From contig NZ_CP118100.1 in the NCBI RefSeq assembly GCF_028747645.1, positions 2,480,001 to 2,544,000 on the forward strand: a stretch of 64,000 nucleotides of DNA, written 5' to 3'. The position numbers and the translations under genes are program-made. Positions within the stretch are counted from its first letter, which is position 1; the number at the start of each line of letters is the position of its first letter. The DNA is from Microbacterium esteraromaticum. Its GTDB lineage: Bacteria > Actinomycetota > Actinomycetes > Actinomycetales > Microbacteriaceae. Below, in pieces: positions 25,701 to 32,881 of the stretch. The notes beneath the pieces were generated by a model, which did no database searches, was not told the origin of the DNA, and was given only the letters and a program-made list of their open reading frames with translations.

Positions 25701-25838
25701 ATGCGCTTCCACCGCAGTCGCTTCCACCGCAGCCGGTATCACGACAAGCCTTTCAGCGACCGGCTCGCTGACGCTCTGATGCTCAGCGGCGTGATGCTGC
25801 TGCTGCCGCTGGTCGTCGCTCCGGCGCTCCTGCGCTGA
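25701..25838 (+). CDS. Micro membrane protein, copy 2
   Basis: A 45-residue product starting at ATG 25701 with AGAGAGAG upstream. It has a basic start with FHRSRFHRSRYH, then DRLADALMLSGVMLLLPLVV and the end PALLR. It shares most residues of the helix and the flanks with copy 1. The RSRFH/RSRYH duplication is visible in DNA as well. Duplicate genes at both ends of the repeat array suggest that the array arose by repeated duplication of this gene's 3' side. Confidence 0.7.
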   Translation: MRFHRSRFHRSRYHDKPFSDRLADALMLSGVMLLLPLVVAPALLR

Positions 25839-25945
25839 CGCTCAGTCACACCCCGTTCGGGGCGCGTACACACACACCCGCGGGAGCAGTCCTTGCTCAC
25901 GCACATCCACACGCCCCGCCGGGGCATCCCCTGAAAGGTCACACC

Positions 25946-27100
25946 ATGTCCATGTCAACGCTCACTTCCTTCTTCCAGCGTCATCGCGTCGGTACCCTCG
26001 TCACCGCAGGCAGCGTCAGCGCTTGCCTGATCGTCACCGGCATCATCGGCACCGCGCTGTCCGCGCACCCGTCGCCTCACACTGCTGAGCGCGACGCCTC
26101 TGTCTCCGCCGAAACGCTGGTCGAGTACGCGGACATCCCGACCCTGGAGGTGCCTGGAGACGCCTCTCGCACGCCGTCGCTGCCCACCGAGGGCGCGCCG
26201 GTCGCCGATGCTCCTGAGACCAAGAAGCCCGCCGCACAGCCGAGCCCTGCGCCCGACGCGCCGGCGACCAAGAAGCCGGCTCCTGTCGTCGAGGCTGTCT
26301 CGGCAACGCTCTACGTGACCGCGCCCTCACTGAACATCCGCTCAACGCCGTCCACCAGCGGTAACCACGTTGGTTCCCTGTCGCACGGTGCCAAGGTCGC
26401 GGTGAACGGCAAGCAGAGCGGCTGGTACCGCCTGGCTGACGGCCGTGGCTGGGTCAGCGGCGATCACCTGTCCTCGAAGGCACCTGCCGCTCAACCGAAG
26501 CCCGCTCCTGTCGAGGCTGTCTCTGCAACGTTCTATGTGACCGCGTCCTCGCTGAACATCCGTTCGGCGCCATCCACCAGCGGCAACCGCGTCGGGTCTC
26601 TCTCGCACGGCACCAAGGTCGCGGTGAACGGCAAACAGAGCGGTTGGTTCCGCCTGGCTGACGGCCGTGGCTGGGTCAGCGGCGATCACCTGTCCTCGCA
26701 GAAGCCAAAGCCGGCCGCACGCCCGGTCTCGTCGAACAGTCGGGAGGCAGCGATTGCGGAGGGCCGCCGTCTGGGCGTCCAGGTTGTCTTCGACTCCGGC
26801 CCTGACGGCACCAGCGGCCATTTCGGCAAGTTCTGGCCGCACGCACCCAACGTCGCCTACATCCATCCCAAACTGATCGGGGACTGGCGACTCATCTCTG
26901 TCGTGCGGCACGAAGCGGCCCATGCCGAGATCTACCGCATCTGCGGCACTTATGCACCGCTCATCGCCGGTAACCGAGCGCAGAACATCACCGACGCTTT
27001 CGCCATGGAGTTCTACGGCGGGTTGGCCTGGAGCCACTACCCTGCCGGCTCCGGTGACCACCAGGCCGCCAAGGCCATCCGCGCCGGCAACTGCGGCTGA
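25946..27100 (+). CDS. Exported protein with two SH3b domains and an HExxH motif
   Basis: A 384-residue protein. A signal anchor lies at about 17-38, followed by a Pro/Ala-rich linker. Two bacterial SH3 domains of about 65 residues are nearly identical (LNIRSTPSTSGNHVGSLSHG and LNIRSAPSTSGNRVGSLSHG), with the same linker between, so one was duplicated recently. The C-terminal domain has VVRHEAAHAEI: His322, Glu323 and His326 form an HExxH zinc site, with DAFAMEF about 30 residues later as possible third ligand. SH3b domains bind peptidoglycan, so it is likely a wall-associated metalloprotease or related hydrolase. ATG 25946 has GAAAGG 9 bases upstream. Confidence 0.8.
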   Translation: MSMSTLTSFFQRHRVGTLVTAGSVSACLIVTGIIGTALSAHPSPHTAERDASVSAETLVEYADIPTLEVPGDASRTPSLPTEGAPVADAPETKKPAAQPSPAPDAPATKKPAPVVEAVSATLYVTAPSLNIRSTPSTSGNHVGSLSHGAKVAVNGKQSGWYRLADGRGWVSGDHLSSKAPAAQPKPAPVEAVSATFYVTASSLNIRSAPSTSGNRVGSLSHGTKVAVNGKQSGWFRLADGRGWVSGDHLSSQKPKPAARPVSSNSREAAIAEGRRLGVQVVFDSGPDGTSGHFGKFWPHAPNVAYIHPKLIGDWRLISVVRHEAAHAEIYRICGTYAPLIAGNRAQNITDAFAMEFYGGLAWSHYPAGSGDHQAAKAIRAGNCG

Positions 27101-27112
27101 GCCGCGCTCGTC

Positions 27113-27163
27113 TGACAGCCCCGTCTCTACTCCTACGAGGGAGAGTCGGGGCTGTTGGTGGCC
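27113..27163. terminator. Bidirectional hairpin terminator
   Basis: Arms GACAGCCCCG and CGGGGCTGT with a further TCTC/GAGA pair, between the convergent genes ending at 27100 and 27133. It overlaps the end of the leftward gene. Confidence 0.6.
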
Positions 27164-27669
27164 TGCAGGCGTTCCCGACGCACCAGCTCGCCCTGAAGCT
27201 CTCGGTCGCTGAAGGCCGCCAACACATCCACGATCAGGGTCTGTCGCCCGGCTGCACTCGCCGCCGCCAACGCCTCCTCGGAGGCGAGGCTCGGTGGTGG
27301 CGCGTCGACACCCGTCTCTTCGAGCTGTTTGCGCAGCATCTCGGCGGCGCGCGTGCGGCCGATCTCGATGAGCTGAGCGGGTGTGACACTGAGCTCCCGA
27401 GCGATCGGGACGAGCACGCGATCCGTGGGGTCGACGACCCTGATCAGCTTCTCCTTGATGGGCTTGCCATGCTCGTCGAGCTCTCCTGTCGGCTCGCCCG
27501 TGACGTGCCGGAAGCCGTTCAGGGTGATCGTCACGGTGCCTGCACCGATACCCGTCGCCTTCGAGAGCTCAGCGACGGTCCATGACGATCGCTTGTAGGC
27601 CGAGTGCAGCAGCAGGGATGCCGCCGGCAGGTCGAGCTCGGTCTTGGGAGGTGACGGTCGTCGTGCCAT
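27133..27669 (-). CDS. Helix-turn-helix DNA-binding protein
   Basis: A 178-residue protein starting at ATG 27669 with AGGA 8-11 bases upstream; ATG 27675 is also possible. Residues about 20-60 (SSWTVAELSKATGIGAGTVT followed by ITLNGFRHV) form a helix-turn-helix of the XRE/Cro type. The C-terminal half is helical with MLRKQLEE. It is divergent from the excisionase-like gene at 27782, and the spacer holds an inverted repeat and the GTACTAAATGCG motif, its likely targets. It is probably a regulator of the element. Confidence 0.78.
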   Translation of the reverse strand: MARRPSPPKTELDLPAASLLLHSAYKRSSWTVAELSKATGIGAGTVTITLNGFRHVTGEPTGELDEHGKPIKEKLIRVVDPTDRVLVPIARELSVTPAQLIEIGRTRAAEMLRKQLEETGVDAPPPSLASEEALAAASAAGRQTLIVDVLAAFSDRELQGELVRRERLQATNSPDSPS

Positions 27670-27725
27670 GACCATGATCCTATCTTGTACCAGAACGCAA
27701 CCGCCCCCCGTTCCGTGTGGTAGTC

Positions 27726-27755
27726 TTTTTATGCAGTACTAAATGCGCATAAAAA
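27726..27755. promoter_or_regulatory. Inverted repeat and GTACTAAATGCG motif in a divergent promoter
   Basis: Arms TTTTTATGC and GCATAAAAA, 9 bp each, with a 12-base centre. The motif GTACTAAATGCG at 27736-27747 recurs exactly at 31064-31075, in front of the second excisionase-like gene. A -10-like TAGTCT sits at 27721-27726. This looks like an operator shared by the element's regulatory genes. Confidence 0.65.
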
Positions 27756-27781
27756 TTACGAGATAAAAGGGAGGTGAGAAC

Positions 27782-28018
27782 CTGAAGACACGGCACCCCA
27801 ACGCCCGACTGCGAACGCGAGAGGCAGCCGAGTTCCTGCAGCGCGCCCCGCAGACGCTGGTCAACTGGCGCCACACAGGCATCGGTCCGGTCTACGAGAA
27901 GGAAGGGGCCGCCCGCACGCGCGGCGCCCCCGTCTTTTACCGGGTCGTTGAGCTCGAGAAGTACCTCGCTGAATATCCCCCTCGTCGATCCAGCAGACCC
28001 GGCCGCAACCCGCGGTAA
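27782..28018 (+). CDS. Excisionase/AlpA-like helix-turn-helix protein with CTG start
   Basis: A 78-residue protein. No ATG, GTG or TTG is available, but CTG 27782 has AGGGAGGTGAG upstream with GGAGG 7 bases away, the best ribosome binding site in this region. The product LRTREAAEFLQRAPQTLVNW followed by RHTGIGPVY and FYRVVELEKYLAE is a clear MerR-like/HTH_17 domain, as in excisionases and AlpA regulators. Such proteins direct serine or tyrosine recombinases or control transfer genes. The weak start codon would keep the level low. Confidence 0.8.
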   Translation: MKTRHPNARLRTREAAEFLQRAPQTLVNWRHTGIGPVYEKEGAARTRGAPVFYRVVELEKYLAEYPPRRSSRPGRNPR

Positions 28019-28020
28019 CC

Positions 28021-28058
28021 CACCATCACCACCATCACCACCATCACCACCACCATCA
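28021..28058. repeat. CACCAT microsatellite
   Basis: Tandem CACCAT/CACCAC units directly before the ribosome binding site of the 28076 gene. Length change by slippage would alter the 5' untranslated leader, so it may vary between strains. Confidence 0.7.
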
Positions 28059-28075
28059 CGATCGGAGCCAACTAC

Positions 28076-29089
28076 ATGGCAGATTCCACGACCATCACCG
28101 GCCGCCGGAAGGCCGTTTCCATCGCAGCTGCTGCAGCACTGCTGACCTGCGGCATTGCTGCCGCTACCCCGGCGGCAGCGGTCGCTTCGGACGGCAGCGG
28201 TGCGGGCGGCGGCGGGGTCGGCGGCTACTTCGCTGACTTCTACGCCCTGGAGCTCACCAAGACGGACCCCGCTGGCAACCCGCTGGCCGGGGCCACCTAC
28301 GAGGTCTCGTTCGACAACGTCGACGGCAAGCCGGCGTTCAAGCACGCCCCCGTACTGCTCAGCGACGACGACTTCACGCAGCATTCCGCTGAGGAGATCG
28401 CGGCGATGGGCGACGCCTACACGGAAGGGCTGCCGGCGTTCACTGACACGGTGTACGACCACAACCAGGGCCAGGACACCGTCACGGTCACCACCGACGA
28501 GAATGGCCTTGCGCAGGTCTATCTCGGCACCTACTGGGGTGACAGCCAGGACGGCTTCGGCAAGCTGACGGTCACCGAGACCCAGGCTCCGGAGGGCTTC
28601 CTGCTCGACGAGACGCCCGCGGTGTTCGACCTGGCGAACCTGACCGCGCCCGCGGAGGAGGTCTACCCCGACGGCGCTCGACCGGATTGGGTGGGCGAGA
28701 CGGAATTCAACAACGACCTCTACAACAAGCGCATCGTTGGCGAGATGCTGATCAGCGACCGGGATCTGGAGGACTCGGTCAGCATCTCGACGCCGCGCAC
28801 GCGTGAGCTGACGGGCCCGTGGGGCTCAAGCGAGCACATCAGCGACCTGCCGTCGTCGATGTACGCGCTGACGCACGCGATCTCCTCCGCCGACGCTGTC
28901 GGTGGTCCGGCATCCCTCACCGCGGTGAACCAGCCCGACCCCTCCATCGGCGTGATCACCCCGGTGACGCCGGTCACTCCGGTCGTTCCCGAGCCTGAGC
29001 CGAAGCCTGAGCCGAAGCCCGAGCCGAAGCCTGCTTCGTCGAAGCCGAAGCCGCAGCCCGAGAAGGACCTCCCCATCGTCGCGGGATAA
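28076..29089 (+). CDS. SpaA-like surface protein
   Basis: A 337-residue protein. Signal peptide at residues 1-36 (basic start, AAAAALLTCGIAAATPAAA). Then a Gly-rich stretch and a prealbumin-like SpaA domain: LELTKTDPAGNPLAGATYEV and, near its end, TETQAPEGFLLDETP. A second segment lacks recognisable motifs. The tail is Pro-rich (PEPEPKPEPKPEPKP). There is no LPxTG motif or C-terminal membrane helix, so attachment is not by a class A sortase. It is followed by an L,D-transpeptidase gene, which hints at wall association. GGAGCC lies 9 bases before ATG 28076. Confidence 0.8.
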   Translation: MADSTTITGRRKAVSIAAAAALLTCGIAAATPAAAVASDGSGAGGGGVGGYFADFYALELTKTDPAGNPLAGATYEVSFDNVDGKPAFKHAPVLLSDDDFTQHSAEEIAAMGDAYTEGLPAFTDTVYDHNQGQDTVTVTTDENGLAQVYLGTYWGDSQDGFGKLTVTETQAPEGFLLDETPAVFDLANLTAPAEEVYPDGARPDWVGETEFNNDLYNKRIVGEMLISDRDLEDSVSISTPRTRELTGPWGSSEHISDLPSSMYALTHAISSADAVGGPASLTAVNQPDPSIGVITPVTPVTPVVPEPEPKPEPKPEPKPASSKPKPQPEKDLPIVAG

Positions 29090-29110
29090 CCCCACCCACG
29101 ACGACACCCC

Positions 29111-29141
29111 GAACGCCGGTCTCCCCTGGGGGCCGGCGTTC
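29111..29141 (+). terminator. Hairpin terminator
   Basis: Arms GAACGCCGG and CCGGCGTTC after the SpaA-like gene, followed by CTCGT only. It separates this gene from the L,D-transpeptidase gene, allowing reduced read-through. Confidence 0.6.
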
Positions 29142-29185
29142 CTCGTACCTAGGCAGATTCTTCCCGACCACCAGGAGAACAACCC

Positions 29186-30088
29186 ATGAAGACCCTCTCG
29201 AAGCCCCAGGCGCCCATCCTCTCGGCAGTCGCCGCTGCTGCTGCACTCGCCTGTATCGGGGGGCTGGCACTCAGCGCGGCGACGCCTGACACCGACGCCA
29301 CTGCCCCCGCGCCGATCGCGTCGACCGCAGCGCCGAGCCCGTCGACGACGGTGCCCGAGACCCCCACGCCGGTGCTCGTCCCCTCTGCCGCGCAGCTGGA
29401 GGCGCTGCCTGAGGCGCGGTACGACGCGGTGATCGCTGGCCTGCTGCCGTTCGATGGGACCCTCGCCTCGGACGCGTCCGCGAGCGTTTACCGACTCGCC
29501 GACGACCTGGCCCTGTACGGCGAGGATCGCGTCGAGCCTGTGGCACGCCTGGCCGCGTGGGATTTCACCGCGGAGCAGACGGTCACCGTGGCCGCTGCCG
29601 TGGACGGTGAGTGGACGCTGGTGCTGACCCCGGCCCGGCAGTCACTACCCTCGCAGAACGGCGGCACAGCACCCGCACAGAGCGCCGCCTGGGTCCTCAC
29701 GACGGATCTGCCGGCACCGGAGACTGTCGAGGCTCATGTCACTGCGTCCATCAGCGACCAGACCGTGACGGTGCGCAACGGCGACAGTGTCGAGACGTAC
29801 AGCGCGGCTGTCGGTCGTGCCGGCACGCCGACACCGACCGGCACCGGCTACCTGGAGGCGCGGTTCAGCGACCCCTCCCAAGCCAACGGAGAGCCCATTC
29901 AGCTCACCAGCCTGCACAGTGCGGTCGCTGACGAGCCGTACCGCGGCGATGACGGCGGCCTGATCGCGATCCACTGGTCAGAGAACACGGTAGGAGCGTC
30001 CTCGCACGGCTGCGTGCGCGTCGACACCCAGGCGCTGACCGCGCTGTCGGGGCTTCCGACAGGAACGCCCATCACCATCACCGACTGA
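29186..30088 (+). CDS. L,D-transpeptidase (YkuD family)
   Basis: A 300-residue exported enzyme that makes 3-3 peptidoglycan cross-links or attaches proteins to the wall. Signal peptide at about 1-35, a Pro/Thr-rich linker, a middle domain of about 100 residues, then the YkuD catalytic domain. Its active-site signature SSHGCVRV has the catalytic Cys at 276, with an upstream His in AIHWSENT. CAGGAG lies 9-14 bases before ATG 29186. Its place on the element next to a surface protein and a cell-wall metalloprotease suggests local wall remodelling during transfer. Confidence 0.9.
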   Translation: MKTLSKPQAPILSAVAAAAALACIGGLALSAATPDTDATAPAPIASTAAPSPSTTVPETPTPVLVPSAAQLEALPEARYDAVIAGLLPFDGTLASDASASVYRLADDLALYGEDRVEPVARLAAWDFTAEQTVTVAAAVDGEWTLVLTPARQSLPSQNGGTAPAQSAAWVLTTDLPAPETVEAHVTASISDQTVTVRNGDSVETYSAAVGRAGTPTPTGTGYLEARFSDPSQANGEPIQLTSLHSAVADEPYRGDDGGLIAIHWSENTVGASSHGCVRVDTQALTALSGLPTGTPITITD

Positions 30089-30133
30089 CACCACAGACCC
30101 CGAGGGTTGCACCCCCGCAACCCCCCCACCACC

Positions 30134-30167
30134 GAGCGGCTCCCGGTTCACGAATCGGGGGCCGCTC
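30134..30167 (+). terminator. Hairpin terminator
   Basis: Arms GAGCGGC and GCCGCTC with inner CCCG/CGGG pairing. The preceding CCCCGAGGGTTGC ... GCAACCCC is itself repeated at 30965-30995 with a similar hairpin at 31014-31037, so both intergenic modules are related copies. Confidence 0.7.
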
Positions 30168-30259
30168 TCGCATATCCCGAGAATCGTGTGGTATCGTTTA
30201 CGTAGAAAAATTCCACGCGAAACAGTTGCACACGAACCAGTTACAGAAGGAAGCACAAC

Positions 30260-30598
30260 ATGACCACCACGCAGACCCCCACCGACGACATGACCGTGAG
30301 CGTAGACGAGGCCGCCGAGATGCTCGAAGAGCTGCAGCAGGAGCTCCGGGACGGAACCCTCACGCAGTCGGAGATCGCCGAGCTCACCCGCATCTGGCCT
30401 GGATGGGAGGGCGAGGACCCTGAGGAGCTGAAGACGGCCGGCTGGCTGGAGACGCAGGGCGTCGGCTACGCGTTCAATGACGGCCACATCGGTGCGTGGC
30501 TGGCCCAGCAGCAGCGAGACGCTCGCTCCGGAAAGATCTCGGCGGAGCGACACGACGCCCTCGACGCCGCCTTGCCGGGCTGGCTTGAAGCGAAGTAG
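30260..30598 (+). CDS. Small protein with helicase-associated (HA) type domain
   Basis: A 112-residue acidic protein. The second half, GAWLAQQQRDARSGKISAER then HDALDAALPGW, matches the repeat pattern of helicase-associated domains: Trp, then Gln-Arg, a basic Gly, and a final Leu-x-Gly/Trp. These domains bind nucleic acid and are usually found attached to helicases; here one stands alone. GAAGGAAG lies 9 bases before ATG 30260. A promoter-like GTGTGGTATCGTTTACG is at 30184-30200. Confidence 0.65.
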   Translation: MTTTQTPTDDMTVSVDEAAEMLEELQQELRDGTLTQSEIAELTRIWPGWEGEDPEELKTAGWLETQGVGYAFNDGHIGAWLAQQQRDARSGKISAERHDALDAALPGWLEAK

Positions 30599-30645
30599 CC
30601 AGTGAGTGGCGGCGGCGGAGCACGTCGCCCCCACGAGGCCCCGCA

Positions 30646-30682
30646 GCTGTTCACGCGGGCGAGCGACCGCTCGCGTGAACAG
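30646..30682. repeat. GC-rich inverted repeat
   Basis: GCTGTTCACGCG-GGCGAGCG pairs with CGCTCGCGTGAACAGC across ACC, with one four-base bulge. Located between two small genes; there is no T-run. It may be a terminator or a protein-binding site. Confidence 0.6.
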
Positions 30683-30767
30683 CCCCCGCGGCCCCGCCGC
30701 CGAGCGCAGCCGGCCTGGCAGACCAAAGACCGCACACCATCACACATCCACTGAAAGGAACCCCGCC

Positions 30768-30965
30768 ATGACCACCACCGCCACGATCCCCTCCGCCGTG
30801 ATCGACGACGCCCGCACACTGACCGACACGCCCGACAGGCTCAACACGACACTGCAGGACTCGAAGTCGATCTCGTTCAAGGCCGCAGTCCGTCTCAGGG
30901 ACTACCTCAGGCTCGACGACGAGGAGGCTGAGATCACCCGCACGCCTGGCACTCGCACCCTGTAG
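30768..30965 (+). CDS. Small hypothetical protein
   Basis: A 65-residue protein starting at ATG 30768 with AAAGGAA 7-13 bases upstream. The centre (SKSISFKAAVRLRDYLRLDD) is a predicted amphipathic helix; no cysteines or membrane part. The composition fits a small DNA-binding or adaptor protein, but no family is recognised. Confidence 0.6.
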   Translation: MTTTATIPSAVIDDARTLTDTPDRLNTTLQDSKSISFKAAVRLRDYLRLDDEEAEITRTPGTRTL

Positions 30966-31013
30966 ACCCCGAGGGTTGCGCTCACCAGCAACCCCACCAC
31001 TCCAAGCGGCCTC

Positions 31014-31037
31014 CGACACTCTCGTCGGGGGCCGCTT
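31014..31037 (+). terminator. Hairpin terminator
   Basis: Arms AAGCGGC and GCCGCTT with inner CCGAC/GTCGG pairs, followed by TCGTCGTTTC. Related to the hairpin at 30134-30167. Confidence 0.65.
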
Positions 31038-31063
31038 TCGTCGTTTCACACAGCTCATCCATG

Positions 31064-31075
31064 GTACTAAATGCG
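31064..31075. promoter_or_regulatory. Second GTACTAAATGCG motif
   Basis: Exact 12-base match to 27736-27747, 41 bases before the start of the 31116 gene. Probably the binding site of a regulator encoded in the element. Confidence 0.6.
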
Positions 31076-31115
31076 TAGGATTGGATAGACACGCTACAGC
31101 ACAAGAAAGGCAGTC

Positions 31116-31379
31116 ATGATGTCTCGCTCAACTCGCCCTCGTCGCCACGACTATCGGCGACACCTCCACAGCTTCGACGACCCGGCAGGAAAGCTCACCG
31201 TTAGAGCAGCGGCCCTGCGGGCCGGCATCACCGAACACACGGTTCGCATCCTCCTTCTGGCTGGCAAAATCCGCGGCTACGGGCTGGAGCACCGATCGAT
31301 GAGCCGTTGGCGAGTGTGTGCGAAGGACCTGGACAACTGGGCGATTCACCGGGACCTCCTCGAGATGGCACAGGCCTGA
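31116..31379 (+). CDS. Excisionase-like small DNA-binding protein
   Basis: An 87-residue protein with AAGAAAGG 6-13 bases before ATG 31116. The segment LTVRAAALRAGITEHTVRIL followed by LLAGKIRGYGLEHRSMSRWR is a winged helix-turn-helix of the excisionase/HTH_17 type. Basic N-terminal tail (RSTRPRRHDYRR). It is the second such protein in the element (see 27782-28018). The stop lies inside CAGGCCTGA repeats that lead into the next gene. Confidence 0.7.
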   Translation: MMSRSTRPRRHDYRRHLHSFDDPAGKLTVRAAALRAGITEHTVRILLLAGKIRGYGLEHRSMSRWRVCAKDLDNWAIHRDLLEMAQA

Positions 31380-31406
31380 CAGGCCTGACAGGAAGGACTT
31401 GCTCGC

Positions 31407-32192
31407 ATGCAGACACAGCAGAAGAAGACCGGGCGGCTCGCGGCGTTCGCGGGCGTCATCGTCGGGGTCCTCGCCCTGACCGCCTTCACGATGAGTTTCG
31501 CGGCATTGACTGACCTAGCCGCCCTCGCGGGCACGCCGGAGGAGATCGCCTGGGGGTTCCCCGTAATCGTTGACGGCTCCATGACGATCTCCTTGTTGGT
31601 CATCCTGGTCATGCGATCCCGGGGTCGGCGCGCCGTCCTCGCCTGGACCACGCTGGTGCTGTTCGGGCTTGTCTCCGTCGTGACGAACGGGCTCCACACC
31701 GTTGCCGTGTTCGACCCGACGCACGGGGTCAGCCTGGCCACTGCTGTAGCGATGGCCGCTGTCCCGCCCGTCGCTCTGACGCTGCTCGTGGAGCTGCTGG
31801 TTCAGCTGCTTCAGCCGGTGACCACACCCGTGGCCAGCACCGTGGCCAGTGGTCATGGCCAGGCAGTGGCCACCCCCGTGGACACCGTGGCCAGTGGTCA
31901 TGGCCAGGCAGTGGCCACCCCCGTGGACACCGTGGCCAGTGGTCATGGCCAGGCAGTGGCCACCCCCGTGACCACACCCGTGGCCAGCACCGTGGCCAGT
32001 GGTCATGGCCAGGCAGTGGCCACCCCCGTGGCCACCCCCGCAGTCGATGACCGTGACGCACTCACCGCACGCGCCAAGAGGCTCCTCGGTGAGGGTGAGC
32101 CACAGACCGCTGTGGCAGCACAACTGGGTATCAGCAGAAGCACCCTGCGGCGCTGGCTGCAACAGGACGAACAACTGGCCAAGACCGCCTGA
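31407..32192 (+). CDS. DUF2637 membrane protein with repeat region and C-terminal helix-turn-helix
   Basis: A 261-residue protein. The N-terminal 130 residues hold four membrane helices in the DUF2637 pattern, a family common on actinobacterial conjugative plasmids and islands. Then come four copies of ASGHGQAVATPV, and a C-terminal DNA-binding helix-turn-helix (QTAVAAQLGISRSTLRRWLQ). A membrane protein with a DNA-binding tail suits tethering of the element DNA to the membrane or to the transfer site. AGGAAGG lies 11 bases before ATG 31407. Confidence 0.78.
   Translation: MQTQQKKTGRLAAFAGVIVGVLALTAFTMSFAALTDLAALAGTPEEIAWGFPVIVDGSMTISLLVILVMRSRGRRAVLAWTTLVLFGLVSVVTNGLHTVAVFDPTHGVSLATAVAMAAVPPVALTLLVELLVQLLQPVTTPVASTVASGHGQAVATPVDTVASGHGQAVATPVDTVASGHGQAVATPVTTPVASTVASGHGQAVATPVATPAVDDRDALTARAKRLLGEGEPQTAVAAQLGISRSTLRRWLQQDEQLAKTA
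31842..32040 (+). repeat. In-gene tandem repeats rich in TGGCCA
   Basis: A 39-base unit beginning GTGGCCAGTGGTCATGGCCA occurs at 31842, 31887, 31932 and 31992 (spacing 45, 45 and 60) within the DUF2637 gene. Copies are identical, so they are young or kept uniform. The unit holds three TGGCCA palindromes. Confidence 0.9.
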
Positions 32193-32216
32193 CCACCACG
32201 AAGGAGAACAACCACC

Positions 32217-32651
32217 ATGGCACTGAACAGCAAGAAGACCGACGCCGAACGTCGCCTGCACCAACGACTGGCCGAGGAGAGGGAACGCTCCCGCTCCGAA
32301 GCCCGGGCGGCCACCAAGCGACAGCGCGCTGCCCGCGCCGCCGCGGCCCGCAACGCCGAAGGCTTCGCCGACCTGGCGCTGGACCTGTTCGATCGCCTCG
32401 GCGTCGACCCGGAACACCCGCGGCCACGCGTGCTCGCGGATGGCTCTGAGGTCGGCGTGGACACCGACCCGAGCTACAGACTGCGCATAGAGCGGCTCAG
32501 AGCACGGCTGGACGCCGTACTCGGTGCCGCCGACTCCCAGCTCCTCGAACAGCTGCGCTGCGAGGACGACGCTGGCCGCGAGCGGCGGCGCCTGGAGCGC
32601 GCTGAGAAGAGGCTGGCCCGCATCGCGGCCCGCTCTGAGGTGTCGGGTTGA
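32217..32651 (+). CDS. Coiled-coil protein, possible mobilization accessory factor
   Basis: A 144-residue highly charged protein. The N-terminal 45 residues are a basic Arg/Ala/Glu helix (RLHQRLAEERERSRSEARAA), and the C-terminal 45 form a second coiled coil. GAAGGAGAACA precedes ATG 32217. It lies 24 bases after the DUF2637 gene and upstream of the relaxase gene. Small basic coiled-coil proteins in that position often belong to relaxosomes, but no specific family is recognised. Confidence 0.6.
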   Translation: MALNSKKTDAERRLHQRLAEERERSRSEARAATKRQRAARAAAARNAEGFADLALDLFDRLGVDPEHPRPRVLADGSEVGVDTDPSYRLRIERLRARLDAVLGAADSQLLEQLRCEDDAGRERRRLERAEKRLARIAARSEVSG

Positions 32652-32677
32652 CGCTCGCATCCAGCCGAACCACCAAG

Positions 32678-32720
32678 CCCCCGAACAGCCACACAGGCTG
32701 CTCGGGGGTTTCTCTTTTTC
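32678..32720 (+). terminator. Intrinsic terminator
   Basis: Arms CCCCCGAACAGCC and GGCTGCTCGGGGG (one mismatch), then TTTCTCTTTTT. It ends the 31116-32651 unit. Confidence 0.9.
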
Positions 32721-32881
32721 AGGGCTTCAGCAAGGGAGGGTCGAGGGAGGGTCAGGGGGAAGGCAGCCGGAGAGCCCGCGAGGAACTGCTTCCCAAGGGG
32801 AAAGAGGACGCACGTAATCTATCGCTTCGCGATAGGTAGGTTCACCGCTGATTCACTGCCGAGAACCAGTACCCTTTTACT
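32721..32881. promoter_or_regulatory. Relaxase upstream region, candidate origin of transfer
   Basis: A non-coding 160 bases with repeated GGGAGGGTC (32736 and 32747 region), GAACTGCTTCCC and a perfect hairpin CTATCGC-TTC-GCGATAG at 32819-32836. MobF relaxases usually nick beside inverted repeats close to their own gene, so this is the best oriT candidate here. A promoter-like TACCCTTTTACT ends next to the relaxase ATG, which has no ribosome binding site; its message may be leaderless. Confidence 0.45.

Noticed and set aside
28021..28058. Polyhistidine-coding tract or tag
   Set aside because: The tract lies after the stop of one gene and before the start of the next, so it is not translated as part of either.
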